This document shows positions 48,034-60,243 of a DNA stretch of 64,000 nt, one piece after another (position 1 is the first letter of the stretch; each line of letters starts with the position of its first letter). Under the pieces are notes generated by a model. The model made no database searches, was not told the origin of the DNA, and worked only from the letters and a program-made list of their open reading frames with translations. The position numbers and the translations under genes were made by a program. The DNA comes from Adiantum capillus-veneris (Eukaryota > Streptophyta > Polypodiopsida > Polypodiales > Pteridaceae), in NCBI GenBank assembly GCA_014529385.2, contig CM043944.1:169643740-169707739 (forward strand), written 5' to 3'.

Positions 48034-50208
48034 TCATATCCTGTATTGCTTGTCCTTGGTAGTCAATCTTGGACTGAGTCATTTCTTGTTCTTCTGTGCA
48101 TTCTATGTCTTCAGTTACATCTTCTTTTAGCTTCTCATACTCTTTGATTTGTTCAATCACCAATGAAGAGTCCACAATAGAGAATTTATTTGGTAGACTT
48201 TCAGCTTCATCCACTAATTCTATTTGCATGTCTTCCACTTGTGACCTGGAACTAAGATTTTTTGTTACCTCTGCCACCTCTTCGTGTGTTGGCTCACTAC
48301 CGTCAGAATCTTGGCTTCTTTTTCTCTCGAACCTTGAACTGCGAGCTTCATCTTCATCACCTTGTGGATGCTTTGACTTGTCCTCACTGAGGTTCCTTAA
48401 ATGATCTTGAATCAGTTGATTCAATTGATCTTTTTTGAAAGCCTGATTCTCTATGATAATGTCGTTGACACCCTTGACTTCAAGCAACTGTGTCTTGAGC
48501 CTATCTTTTGTGCTCTGCGACAAGATCTGCTTCTTTTTTGGAGATCTTGTTGGGGATTCTTGCTTCCGTTCCCTTGTTGTCACTGTCTGAACTTTGCTTT
48601 TGGCTAGTTGCTTCTTTTTTTCCATGTAGAGCTTTGTTGGGCAGTCCTTCACTAAATGACCAATGGCACATTGGTCGCAATATGTTGTTATCTCAACATG
48701 TGCACCCTTTGGACGAGGCAGCTCTCCATAATACTGTTGATAATGGTTTCCTGTGGTATCTAGATATAGATATGACCTCTTCTTTGCATGCATGAACCTA
48801 TAGATTACGACTGACTTAGGTGTATCCACTGGCTTTGCCTCTTTATCCTTCATCGTCTTGTCCTTGAGAAGCTGAAAATAGCTTCCATCATTGCTTGCAT
48901 ACAAAATCAAATCACTATCCATGCTTTCTAGCAGTTGTAATGCTAATTCTTCCATCAGTATATGGTCTTTGACGTGGGGCTTCTGCATAGCCTTAGGGCT
49001 ATGTCTCCGAGTTGATTTTGGCGAGTTCTGCACCGAGGGTGAAGATCGAACCGAATATTTGTTTTCCGTTTCCCTTGATGGTGCTTTTGGACAGGGTCCA
49101 AGTATGTGACTTACAGGTTGCCCACAATTGCTAAACTCATCCATATTTTTCACATCGGCTATTTCATAGTGCCTATCGTATTTGTCGACCACAATGACAT
49201 CTTGACCTGACCTTCTACATTGGGCATTGTGAATTTCTAGTGGTCTCTCATCCGGCTCGGCATCTTCCAATGCTTCTTGAAATTCCACTTGAGCTCCTGA
49301 AAAGGACTCTGCTTCTTGTAAAACTAGGCTTCTTAATCCCACTCTTGAAGAGATAGGGTCTCTTTGTTGAGTTTGAACTCCACCCATGTGAGAGGGTTCC
49401 ATATCTGATGTTGGCATCTGTTCAATGCCTGATGATATGACTTGTTGTGCTCTGTTAAGTAGCTCTTGAGACCGAGCTAGTTCTTTTTGAAGTTGGGCTA
49501 TCTTCATAGCTGGTACTTCTTGTGCTGATGTGGTGCACGAGACTTGTGTTGTGTCTTTCCATGTTGTGTCTTGTGTTGTGCCTTGTTGTGTGTCATGTGG
49601 TGTGTCACTCATTTCTGCATTGACAGCTGTCGTTGTTAACTCTTCCAAGTGCGTAGTTAGAGGTAAACCCATGACGAGATGGTATACATTACCACCTTTA
49701 GACATGTAGTCTTCTCCTCTTGAGACAAACGCTTCTGCTGTAAAGTAATGATTGTTTTCTATAGGAACTTCCTGACTTGTGATAGCCCTGTAGTATCGAC
49801 TGTCTTCGTCTCCATAGAGAGTACCCATTTTCCGTTTTCCATCTTGTGCTTTGTACATAAAAATACTTGGAGGATATGCGTAGAGTTCTGTAAGTTGATC
49901 CTTGTACAACATTTCTATCTCATTGTCGATGTGTTTTCCGTGCCTCATGTAAATTGATCCCAGACAGTCTTCCATGAAATCTGGATGTGGGTGTAGTACA
50001 TTTTTTGCTGTTTCAACTTCCACATATTTAGATGCCCGAGTTTCCTCTGTATCTTTCTTTGTCTTGATGTAAAAATTCTGTTGTCATCCTCATAGCATGG
50101 CAGTCCTTTGTAGTATCCAATCAGATAGATCCAAATTTGCTCTCTTGTAATTTCTGTGGATGTACTTGAAGCTTCTTCCTGACTATTCTGATTCCTTTGA
50201 GACGCCAT
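48020..50208 (-). pseudogene. gag: Gag of the TR-GAG element with CCHC knuckle
   Basis: It starts at ATG 50208 (MASQRNQNSQEEASS) and shifts frame once near 50030 (QRKIQRKLGHLN into KYVEVETAKNVLHPHPDF), then stays open for about 660 codons. Features: a Gln/Thr-rich segment with a short coiled coil (AQLQKELARSQELLNRAQQV, about 49500-49440), a CCHC zinc knuckle (CDQCAIGHLVKDC, about 48648-48689), and Lys/Arg- and Glu-rich tails. It is larger than a typical plant Ty3 gag. The length of the surviving frame suggests either recent insertion or past selection on gag, which in TR-GAGs would package the element's own RNA. Confidence 0.75.
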
Positions 50209-53200
50209 TGATTTCGTCTTGACTCCCTTCTTGTACTTGTTCAGTGATAGATCTAATTGCTTGCCTCAATGCTAATAAAAATTATTAGCACCCTTGTGTC
50301 GGTCTTTTTCGCTTGAGGTCCTTCAGCTTTTGTGGATGCCTTAATCTCTAAGTTTTCTGAATTGGGCTTTGCTTGCACTGCTTGAACTTCTTATCTCCCT
50401 TGCTTGCCAGGGTTGATATTGTCTTGTCTGGCTTCTTGCTTTTCCTAGAGCTTTTTAGCAGGCCTCAATCTAGTGGAAGCACTGTGATAAGTTATACAAC
50501 TTACCACTATACTGCAACGACTGCTCCCTTCGTAGCGATTCTTGAGTTGAGCTAACCTGTGTTCACTTTAGCACACAATCTGCAAAATTCTATTTAGTTG
50601 TGGAAAACTTTTTCACAATGAATGCAAAAATTCTTGATGTACCTTTGACGGCCACACTTGTTCCTTGAGCACCTTCCAGCGGGTGACCAATGGTTTTTCC
50701 AAAAGATAATTTCAATCTGCTAACTTAGCAGTCTTTGACGGTCAATTAGAAGGTCTAGAGACCAAATCTGGTTTCAAATTTCAGCTTCCCTGATGATGAA
50801 AATCTCACATGCACTCGAGTCTGCTCTAGGTCGATTTGAGCGCTCTGTTCTAGAGCCTGGGTCGACTCTAGCCGATGACCTCGCTTAAGGCTCACTAGCC
50901 CCTCTCCTAGGGAAAAGTCAAAACTATGTTCAAAACAGTGCCCGTTTTCTCACAATTCTTTTGAACTGTCGGTTTTAGACACTCCTGACTTCCGGATGCA
51001 TTTTGAGGCCTTAAACGACGTTTTTTTCAAAAATGAACGAAATGGTTGCCGTTGGCTCCATTTAGTTCAAGTTCTGCTCTAAGATCTGTAGTGTCTCTCT
51101 CAAGCTACGTTTTGATATAAAAACTTTTCCAATCGGATACCGTTTGTGAAAGTTATGGCCAAAATAGCAAATTGCAGTTTAGAATGGTCAAAATGAGTCC
51201 AAATTCAATTTTGAAAGAAGATTTGGGATCTCTGTGACACTGTGAACACTCTTGTATGGTGAAAATTACAGTTGGACCTAAAACTGGCTTGGAGACATCC
51301 TACACGTAGGATGTCTAGATGCTCAGAATTGAACAAAATTTGGTCCAGAGACTCCCCTTAAGTCCAGCAACACAATGGTATGATCAGAATTTCATTTGGA
51401 CCTAAAAATGGCCTTGAGACATTCTACGCGTAGGATGTCTTTTTGCTCATAATGACTTGAAATTTTCACCCCAGCTTCTCCTTGATGTGCTGATCACAGT
51501 GGTGTGCTCATAGGTTGGTTTGGAGTCCTAAATCAAGCTGGAGACATCCTACGCGTAGAATGTCTAATTGCTCAGATTTTATCCAAACTTGATCCCAAGA
51601 TTCTCCTAGGGCTCAGCAACCCAATGGTATGCTTAGATTTGAATTTGGATGCCAATAGGTCAAGATTTGAGTTGTATAAGCTTCTAGTGCACTCCAAGAG
51701 TAGGATATCTGGCAATTCTCATCTTTGCTTGGTAAATAGGACAAACAAGGTCCAAATTTACTTTTAAAAGTTTTGGAATCCTTGAGACACTTAGAAACTC
51801 CCTATATGGCTACAATAGAATTTTGACCACTTTATGACCCTGGAGACATCCTACGCATAGGATGTCTTTTTGCTTTGTTTCAGCTCAAACTTGCACTATA
51901 GCTCGCAACTATTTTTACTTTTTGATTCTGACACCTATAGGTTGGTCAAATGATCAAGAATCTGTTCCAAAGCCTGATGTCTATTCTGATGAATTCCCAA
52001 GTTAAATCAACTCCAAATTGGACCAAATTTGCCTAGGAGGCTTATCTAAGGCTATATGATAGCATGGTATGGTCACGGTAGAATTTTGGTCTCAAAATCA
52101 TGTAGGAGACATCCTACGCGTAGGATGTCTTTTTGCTCAGAATGAACCCAAACTTGGACCAAAGATTCCCCTAGTCTTCAGCAACCCACTGGTATTCTTA
52201 GATTTGAGTTTGGATGTCAAAAGACCCCAAAACTAGCTATTCTTGCCTTTTTCAGTAAAAAATGCTAAAGCATGTTCAATCTTCCTTTCACTGACCCAAA
52301 TGAGATGAAATTTATCACATGCACTCAATACAACATTTAGAACATGCCTATGGAGTCATCCTATGGTTTGGTCTCAAAAGTAGGCCTTGGACACAATTTG
52401 GATAGGATGTCTGGCAATTCTCGTCTTTTGGCTTTGATCTGTCAAAATTTGGTCAAATTTCCACTTTCCAGGTGAAAATAGGGTAGAACCTACCTTCTAA
52501 ACACACTGGTAACCTCAGATTTTCCAAAAAGTGCCCAGATCACCATGTAGACATCCTATGCGTAGGATGTCTACTGGTTATTTTTTCAGACTGAAGTGTC
52601 CCTGATGCTTTCTTATGCTCTGAGCAAGTGCAAGTATGCTTCACAATTACAAAAACATGCAAAAATCACTCAATTTAAGTCTTTGCTAAAATTTTACGTT
52701 TTCTGACTCCACCTTTTGGCTTTTGGTCAACAAAAATAGGGAAAAACACTCAAGTCAATATGTTACTAGGGCAAAACCTACCCTCTGAACCCACTGGTAA
52801 CCACAGGTTTCCCAAATTCCCTGCCAAAAGTGCCCTAGAGACATCCTACGCGTAGGATGTCTACTGTCTGAAAATGCAATTTTTTTCTGGCAGTAGTACT
52901 CCCTATGCTCTGTAGAGCTCTCAGCAATAATCACAGAAACTTTTGGACTTCAAATCAGCTTCCAAACACAATTTACCGTCTTTCCTACTTAGCGTTTTTC
53001 TCTTCTCTGATGAGCCTAACAGCAAATAAGACATGCATAAAGTACTCTAGATCAGCAATCAAGATATCCTACTTACCCTACTCCTACTCATCAATGTGAG
53101 ATGGTGATTTTGATGTCTTGGTTGCTTTCTAGCCTCTCCGGACTCTCAAGTCAACCTACCACCACATCTACCACTCCAACTCCTACTCTCTACACCACAA

Positions 53201-53376
53201 CCTACTACTACCTAAGACGAAGGATCTAGGCCAGACACACGCTCCCTAGACTCCTTCTAAGACCTAGAGAGTCCACCATCCTCTGATCCTATGTAAATGT
53301 GATATAGTACTCTGGCAAGCCAGAGGGACCTCTATCCTCAAGGACTAGTCTCGGTCACCTACTTAGGGCCCTCATC
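50209..53376 (-). other. Long leader of the TR-GAG element with tandem palindrome units
   Basis: About 3.2 kb between primer site and gag, with no coding potential. 51290-52870 is a diverged tandem array of about 100-300 bp units. Each unit has phrases such as CCCCTTAAGTCCAGCAACAC...GGTATG and a 24-bp palindrome. Confidence 0.7.
51293..52862. repeat. Array of 24-bp palindromes with ACGCGT centre
   Basis: Unit AGACATCCTACG joined to its own reverse complement. Clear copies: 51293-51316, 51417-51440, 51542-51565, 51844-51867, 52107-52130 (perfect), 52549-52572 and 52839-52862 (perfect). Decayed copies lie near 51697-51710 and 52388-52412. In each, TTGCTCA or a similar phrase often follows. The palindrome is better kept than the sequence around it. 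A half-copy occurs in both LTRs. Confidence 0.92.
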
Positions 53377-53394
53377 CCCGGCAGCCGCGCCAAT
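53377..53394 (-). other. Primer binding site of the TR-GAG element
   Basis: Directly inside the 5' LTR the minus strand reads TTGGCGCGGCTGCCGGGG. This resembles the TGGCGCCGTTGCCGGGGA primer site of Athila/Tat-type elements, which I recall as tRNA-Asp type. Confidence 0.7.
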
Positions 53395-54438
53395 GTTGGA
53401 CGGATATGCCGTGACAAACGTCAGCATAGCGAGAACTCACCTAACATATAATGTCAATTGAGGACGAAGCTCGACCCGCATGCGCGTGGAAGCAAGAAAA
53501 GGGTGTCAACCTCTACTCGATGACTACTGCCTACAGAGATATCAAATCTACATGCCATCGGTTCTGTGAATGTGAGAGTCTCCTATGATGCTATCACAAG
53601 CCAAAAGCCCATTAGACGTTCTCGAAACCTTACGAAACTTGGGGGATATCCTATCAACACCAACAGGCCACTCTCCCTAAGGTCCGTGACCAAAAAACCT
53701 ACCCAATACCCTCCGTGCAGAAAACGCGTAGGATGTCTGGCCGGTTTTTGCAAGTCAACATTTTCAAAAACTAAAGTGCCAAATGTATAGCTCTACTCGC
53801 TCTGATCGCATGGATATGCTAAACTGCAAAAACAGACAACAGTTACTCACCGAAACTCCAAAAGTAGCTCGCGGGTGAATCTGCCAAAACACAGACAAAC
53901 GCGCGTGATGTAAGCATCAACACGTAGCTCTTCTCGTGGGCAACACACTGCTGCTCTCCATTTGCGATTCCGACCATCGTAGCTCCTATAGCACACACAC
54001 ACACTCTCTCACTCTCTCGCAGTCTCCCAACGACACAGAAGATCAGATTATTAGAAGTCTCTTTACAAAGCTTTAGGTTTTGGTTTATATACTAAACCTT
54101 AGAAAACCTAATGTCCGGCCAAAATGACCTGATTTGTCCCTAGGCTTCTATAGAACTTAGTTACAACACTGTGAGCTGGCTTTGCTCATCCAACAAGCAT
54201 CTCTGGCCAAAATACAATTGCCGACTTAAAATATGAAGTTCCCGTAAACATTACAAAAGTGGTCGTAATGGCTCAAAATAATAATAATGGGATATTCGAT
54301 GATGTCCATGAGCTTGTATCTTCACATTACAGCATCCATCTTTGTCTTCATGACTTCATCAACATCTTTATTTGGACTCTTTAGAGAATATTTATGGAAT
54401 CTTTGTGGAAGCATTGTTGAAAGGTTGACCTTTCAACA
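53395..54438 (-). repeat. 5' LTR of the TR-GAG element
   Basis: Near-identical partner of 43901-44942, with few substitutions and small indels, suggesting a younger insertion than the host chromovirus. Half-palindrome at 53724-53738. Confidence 0.92.
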
Positions 54439-54526
54439 ACCATATTCTGAGTTGAAGTAGTATGAGATTCACAAATCAATCTCTGGGATTGTCATCAATA
54501 TAGATGAAGAATCGACGGAAAGGTTC

Positions 54527-54712
54527 CTAGTGACGGATAAGGTAACTACGGTCAACACTCTTCCAACAAGTTGTGCTTCTTGGTATGCCAAGGACTTTGG
54601 TCTCAACTTTTAAGTAAAAGAGTTCTCGTTCATCCCTGGACAATCGTGTCGCCATGTTGTTGAACACTATGTCCAAAACCTCATTCCCTTGGCTAAAGCA
54701 CTCAAACGTCAC
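54527..54712 (-). pseudogene. Possible further leader-gene piece beyond the nested element
   Basis: The open frame contains NEVLDIVFNNMATRLSRDER and LFYLKVETKVLGIPRSTTCW, with spacing similar to the module starts at 43.5 and 42.6 kb. It sits in the same chromovirus leader, but the nested element at 43901-54438 now separates it from the others. Homology to the modules is suggestive only. Confidence 0.35.
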
Positions 54713-54971
54713 TCACGGAGCCATTGGTTTCTACAAAACAAACATTCAAATCAAATTACATCGTCATTGTTGAACACTTCAATCACTTTACCATAACTCA
54801 AACCAAACACTTCCACTCAAGAAGACAAGTCAAACAAGTACCATCAACCAATGCCACTTATAGATGCATCATGAATACAATATCCTTTCTCAAACAGCAT
54901 GCATGAATCCGTGCATGATGCATAACTAACCTGACTAGTATCAGGATTTAGGCTATCCCTATAACCTTAAG

Positions 54972-54990
54972 CATTGGTTCTAATACCAGG
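54972..54990 (-). other. Primer binding site of the chromovirus
   Basis: The minus strand reads CCTGGTATTAGAACCAATGC beside the 5' LTR. TGGTATTAGAAC is a diverged initiator tRNA-Met site (TGGTATCAGAGC). Confidence 0.65.
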
Positions 54991-57900
54991 TGACAGATAC
55001 CCCTCCCCAGGGGTCTATGCACAAAATACACAATTTACACTTTTATACAATTCCATTATACATCAGAGTTGCGGAAGCATTTTCATAGAGGAGGAGTTCT
55101 CAACGCCGAACTAAGCATGGAGTTTAGGCCATGAGCCAGACTGCATTCAGAGGTACCTAGCGACTAGTGCTACCCCTGAATGGGTGTTATGAATGAAAGA
55201 GTACTCAATAAAAATTATAACATTGTGGGGGGTGAATATATGTGTACACCGCGTTGCGGGAAGAGAGAGAGAGAGAGAATATAGTGGAGGGTGAAATAGA
55301 GTGCATAGAGACATGAGGAATTGAAAACAGAGAATCTATAAATGCCCATCTAAATGGAACAGGAAACCATATATTAATGCAATGACAAAATCTGGGTATA
55401 CCATAACATCAAAAAAATTTATGACAAAATAACTAGCAGAGCACCGGACCCTGTGTAGGGATCGACTGGCCCACCCATCCACTTCCGCTCTAGTACGGAC
55501 GGAGAGAATTTCACTTCGTCGGGAGCGAGAAAGAACACCTCCATCCTACATGAGCCAGACATAGGTGAGGCCGCTTCGCCTCCCTCCATGAACCCGAGCT
55601 CTGAAAGGATCCCAAATACCAGCAAGTGGTAGCGTATCAACACCAACCATACCAGTTTAGGCGCCACGCATCTTCGATTCCCAGCATTGGGTGTTTAGGC
55701 TAAGCCAAGGCAAGATCCCGGACACGTTAGCTGTGTAGGTCATTCAACCCCCAATGCACTAACTGTGGAGATGAGCTTAACAAAAAGAAGAAGACCTAGG
55801 CAACACCCCCGATCCCGCAAAGCCCCAGGTCAACGACCCTTTAGTCTAAGGCTAAGTGATGTAGGTGATCCTATTCTTGTAGTAATGATTCCATGAGAAA
55901 CATAACACATGAGTCCAATCACAATAACACTTCCCAGATGCACAAACAATTCCTTTTCCAAACAGTTAGATTGTACAGGGTCTCTACCCTTACACGTCTA
56001 CCTTAAACCATCTGGATCACTTCATGATCCAATCCAAAACCCATAAACTATAAACCAGAATCCAATCACATCACATGGGTGAGCTCTCCACCCTACTTGG
56101 GTGAGGTGCGACCAATCCTGCATAACCACTTTAGAACATAACACGGCTGCAAAAATTTCACCAGCATTTCGGTAGCATAACTACATCTAGAGAAAAAACC
56201 CATAAGCCACACCGGCTTCCGCCATAAAATATCAACCAAAATCCATGAGGGAATCTCAGCCCTTAACCATAAATCATAATCACACTGAACCAACTCCCAC
56301 ACTTGAAGTTTCACATATCCCCTACCATCAATCGGAGTCTACACTCATGTGACCCTTAAGATGTGATTATTTCATGCATAAAAAGAGTCCGACCAACGAC
56401 TAATCATGATATAAAAATCCAAATTTGACAACATCCAACCATGTAAAGCTGATGCATCACATCCACACTTCACCACTCTAACACCTAGAGCTAGTTTTAA
56501 CCTAGAAAGGTGGGAAGCAATCATAACCATGCATATGAGGCATCCATATCAATCCATGAATTCCCATACATCATATGATAACATTCCAACACCATAATCA
56601 TGATGCAAAACAACTTCGACCTTCAGGTCAACCATAAACCATAACTTCACACATATGCAGAAAATTTTTTTATGACATTTTTGGGAGAATGCAAAACATG
56701 CAAATGAAAGTGTTTGACCTCAAACCAATGCATCAAGTTCAGCTCTATAATGTAGACTATCACTCCATCACGTCACTTTGACCATATGATACTCCAACAA
56801 CAAACGGAAACCTCCAAAGAAAGTCACTTTATTCATAACTGCCGATGCGGTTTGGAATGTTTAACCATATACTTTCATGTAAGTTTAGGGCCATCTAATA
56901 ATTGAAATCAACTCACCAAAAAAAACCTTAGAACATATCAAAACGGCTAGCTTAACTCACTAGGTCATATGGTATCCCCCCTTTGATAGCACTCCCACGC
57001 GTGTAGGTAAAATTGATAATAGAGTGATTAATAACTGCATTCCCGAAATGATAACGGAGACCTAAATTCATTTATCATCAAGTTTTTTCAAGATTTTCAA
57101 TTGGTTAAGTGGGTTTGCCCATCCGGTGAATCTATATAGTAGTTCTCCAAGGAGCCTGGAGTCAAAAAATTTAGTTGAGTAGTGGACATCAATCTGTTTT
57201 TTGACCATATCTCTTAACTCGTGCGTGTTTTTCACATGACACATCAGAGAGAAAATGCTCTAAAGGATGTGTTTTTTTAATGGTATAAAGGGTTTGGGCT
57301 GATTCGTAACAGTTTGTGATTTATGACCAAAACAATATTCCTACCGCTTCTTTGACATGAAATGAAAAGCGCTTCTTTATCCATGTGCATGATTAGAACG
57401 CATCATGTGAATAAATCAACGTGTAAAACATGATGAAACAATCATGAGGCAACCTCGTATGTACTTGGTTAATCCATACATACACTCGTATACCCAAAAC
57501 AACCTTCGAGAGGATGACTACGTAGAAAAAACGACATAGAGAGAAAGAGATGATGACTGTGAAGTTTATGATTTCTCACCGTGCTTTTGGATTGATTTGG
57601 GGTTTTTGAAAGGCTTCTTGCTTTGCTGCAAGAGAGCGGTGATGAGAGCTACGTAGAGGTATCCGCCACAAAAACTTCCGGAGAGCGCGTACACTATGAA
57701 ACGAGAGAGAAGATAATAAGCAATTAGAGAGACAATATCCTTCTTCTTCTTCTTCATGAGAGAGAAGAGTTTATAGAGATGGTGATGAAGAGCTCGCACC
57801 ACTCTGTATAATAGATAGTAATTCTGACGTCAAAGCGAGAGAGCTTCCGCGTCTGAGAGTGTATCTATCCTCCTCAAAGTGAAAGAAGAGAGGTCTTTAT

Positions 57901-58333
57901 ATATGCTCTCAAGGCCAAAAGCACTAGCTAAGAATAGAGTGAAGCAAGGAGAGACAAGTTCGCGCACGTTCGTAGTTTTTTTTTTTTTTTGGGGCACGGA
58001 TTGTGATGCGCAATTTAGAGACTCTAAAAAGAAGCTTGGCTCCCAAGAAAAGTGTCCTAAACTAAGCTCCTCCTCCCTTTTTTAAAAGAAAGACTCTTTC
58101 TTTCCTAAAAACAAGCCTTTGCTTTTTGGTGGTAAACTCTCCCACTTACCATTCAATTTTTACATTAAATTTGACCATCCAAATAGTACCTAACCAAGTA
58201 TTGAAAATTGTAGCTAACTACGCCACACCGTAACATCCCGACATAATTATGTCTTTCCAAAAATTCGACCAAATAGATATTGAAAGTTATTTTTCTTATC
58301 TTTAAAAGAGACCCAAAAATTTGGGATCTTACA
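54991..58333 (-). repeat. 5' LTR of the chromovirus
   Basis: Co-linear with 33448-36849. It has a short (AG)n (55262-55279), a TATA at 57895-57904 and a T-run at 57977-57990. The many differences between the two LTRs imply an older insertion than the nested element. Confidence 0.92.
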
Positions 58334-58338
58334 TCGTG

Positions 58339-58579
58339 CTTGATGTATTAGGGTCTTCACTCATTGAGTTTCATGGTGGAATGGTCTTATCTCTTAATCA
58401 TGTCAAGTGCAATGCCCGCTCTTTTACAAATGGTGTAATAGTTGGCCTTAAAAAGAGTTCTTATGCTACATGGCTTGATTAGGTTGAGTGAAGGGATTAC
58501 AAAAATGGAAATAAGCAATGCTCAACCCCTTTTCAAGGGACATGATAAGAATTGTACTGAGGGTTTTGAGACAATAGTG
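58339..58579. other. Short non-coding gap
   Basis: Sequence between the chromovirus and the TTAA-flanked element, with no feature recognised. Confidence 0.4.
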
Positions 58580-58583
58580 TTAA

Positions 58584-59902
58584 CACTAGGTTGGTAACCT
58601 ATCAGGACATAAAAGTGTCCTTTCAGGGTTTTGAGAAAAACCTCCAAAACCATAGTAGATCCACTCATTTTGTAAAATCCTTTCATGAGGTTATAGTTCA
58701 AGGCCTACTACACATGGAAAAAATTAGAAACTTGTAAAATTTCTCATCTTTTGGTCACACCAAGCCTCCAAAGTTGATGGACCAGTGCATTTTCATCAAA
58801 ACAGTCATTTCTTACGTTTTGTTGCATGAAAATAAGATTATGAATTTTTGTAGGACTTGAGATAAATTCCCTAGTTAACTTCAATGGGTTGGTGATCAGA
58901 ACATATGATTGCTTCTCACTCACTATTTTTTGTTTTGCCAAAATAAATAGGTACAAAAAAGTTGAATTTTTACCATTCTGCAAACCTATCATCAAAGTTT
59001 CTATAGCCACGCTTAATACAGATAATATATGCATGTTTTCTTAGTTCCCTGTTGTCCTTTATGTTCATAAGGAGCCATGGAGCATGTCAAAAGAATAGTA
59101 CATTTCTTACCAAGGGGAATCTTGGGGACAAAGATGAAGTGTTAAATACAGCAAACATGAAAAAACTGGGTTCAGCATTATGAGTTGTAGAATCCCATAG
59201 AAACTATTCAATATCTAGCCAAATTTGATCCTTATGACTAGATATGGTTACTACCTACAAAATGCATGTAGTTGTCACAAAAAACTAACAATATTGAAAA
59301 AGCTATACTTGATATACTAGAATGTTTTGTTTTCTTCTATAATTGAAAAAATCAACCATTGTTGTGTACTATGAAAAATAGGGTATTAGGTGCCCCAAAA
59401 CTCAAGGAATATTAGCTTTATGTTACAATATGCGACATAGAACATCAAAAATGCATTTGGATATCATGAAATCCACCAAAAAAATCATAGAAGAGCTAAA
59501 ATTGGCTAAAAAACAGGATTTGATAATTTTTGTAATTTGGTCATAACTTACAACTTTAATATTTATTTCTCCCTAGAAGCATCAGGACATGTTGAGGACT
59601 ACTAAAGATAATTCTCTAGCATTATAGACCTCACAAACATGAATTCTAGAGTGCTATAGTTGCAAAAAGTTGAAAAAAGCCAAAAACAGGACCCGTTTTT
59701 TCACACAGTTTAGGTTGTGAAATGTTGTGCAAGGACAATGTTAAAGATGGAATTGATATTCCAAAAAAATGTCGAGTTTTTTTTAGCTCATGAGACAAAT
59801 TTCTAGATAGATAGCACCTCAAAATCCATTTTGAAACTCTTGACATAATTCAAGGAAAATGGTCACTTAACAGGACATAAGTGTCCCATTACCAACCTAG
59901 TG
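58584..59902. mobile_element. Non-autonomous TIR element flanked by TTAA, 1.3 kb
   Basis: Ends CACTAGGTTGGTAA and TTACCAACCTAGTG are exact inverted repeats of 14 bp. TTAA flanks both (58580-58583 and 59903-59906). Just inside each end is a short hairpin made of CAGGACA and TGTCC (58602-58621 and about 59868-59886). The interior is AT-rich without a transposase. A TTAA duplication is known for piggyBac and Kolobok elements. The CACTA-like terminus would instead predict a 3-bp TSD, which is not seen. Confidence 0.72.
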
Positions 59903-60243
59903 TTAAGGCATTAGTGTGATTATAATTGAGGAGTTTTTGTTGGATGGACTTATTTTTCTTGAGTGCATGTGTTTCCTTTAAATTTTGTTTAATGAGATCT
60001 ACACGAGAACAATTCCATGCACAACTATAGCACACACCTTTTAAAAAACAAAAATTGAATGGCAAGTCAATGTTGTTGTTGTAGACAATGTGAGTTGTTC
60101 CCTTGGATTAGAGTTGATGACCACCAAGAGAAGGAAAGAGGGGTGTGTGTGAGATCACCTAGTAGTGTATATGATTCATGTAGCTCCAGGTTGTCTAGAG
60201 CACCTCATTCCAATAACATCACCATGCCCATGTGTTGTTGTCC

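Larger units (their letters stand above)
43901..54438 (-). mobile_element. Nested LTR element encoding only gag and a protease-like protein (TR-GAG type)
   Basis: LTRs at 43901-44942 and 53395-54438 (TGTTGGACGG...TTTCAACA, about 1.04 kb each, highly similar). GCCAT (43896-43900) and ACCAT (54439-54443) are a 5-bp TSD with one mismatch. The primer site lies left of the right LTR and the polypurine tract right of the left LTR, so it reads on the minus strand. Internal coding (50208-46159) gives gag with a zinc knuckle and a degenerate protease domain. There is no RT, integrase or RNase H. It matches the described class of large non-autonomous TR-GAG elements. Confidence 0.88.

Noticed and set aside
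46159-50208. Endogenous pararetrovirus (caulimovirus-like) coat region
   Set aside because: The CCHC knuckle and acidic flanks are reminiscent, but flanking LTRs, PBS, PPT and TSD show an LTR retrotransposon, and there is no RT or movement protein.
50788-50815. CTGATGATGAAAA as a hammerhead core
   Set aside because: No stem II and no pairing arms around it.
58584-59902. CACTA superfamily transposon
   Set aside because: Ends begin CACTA, but the 3-bp flanks (TAA and TTA) do not match, whereas a 4-bp TTAA does. Not fully excluded.
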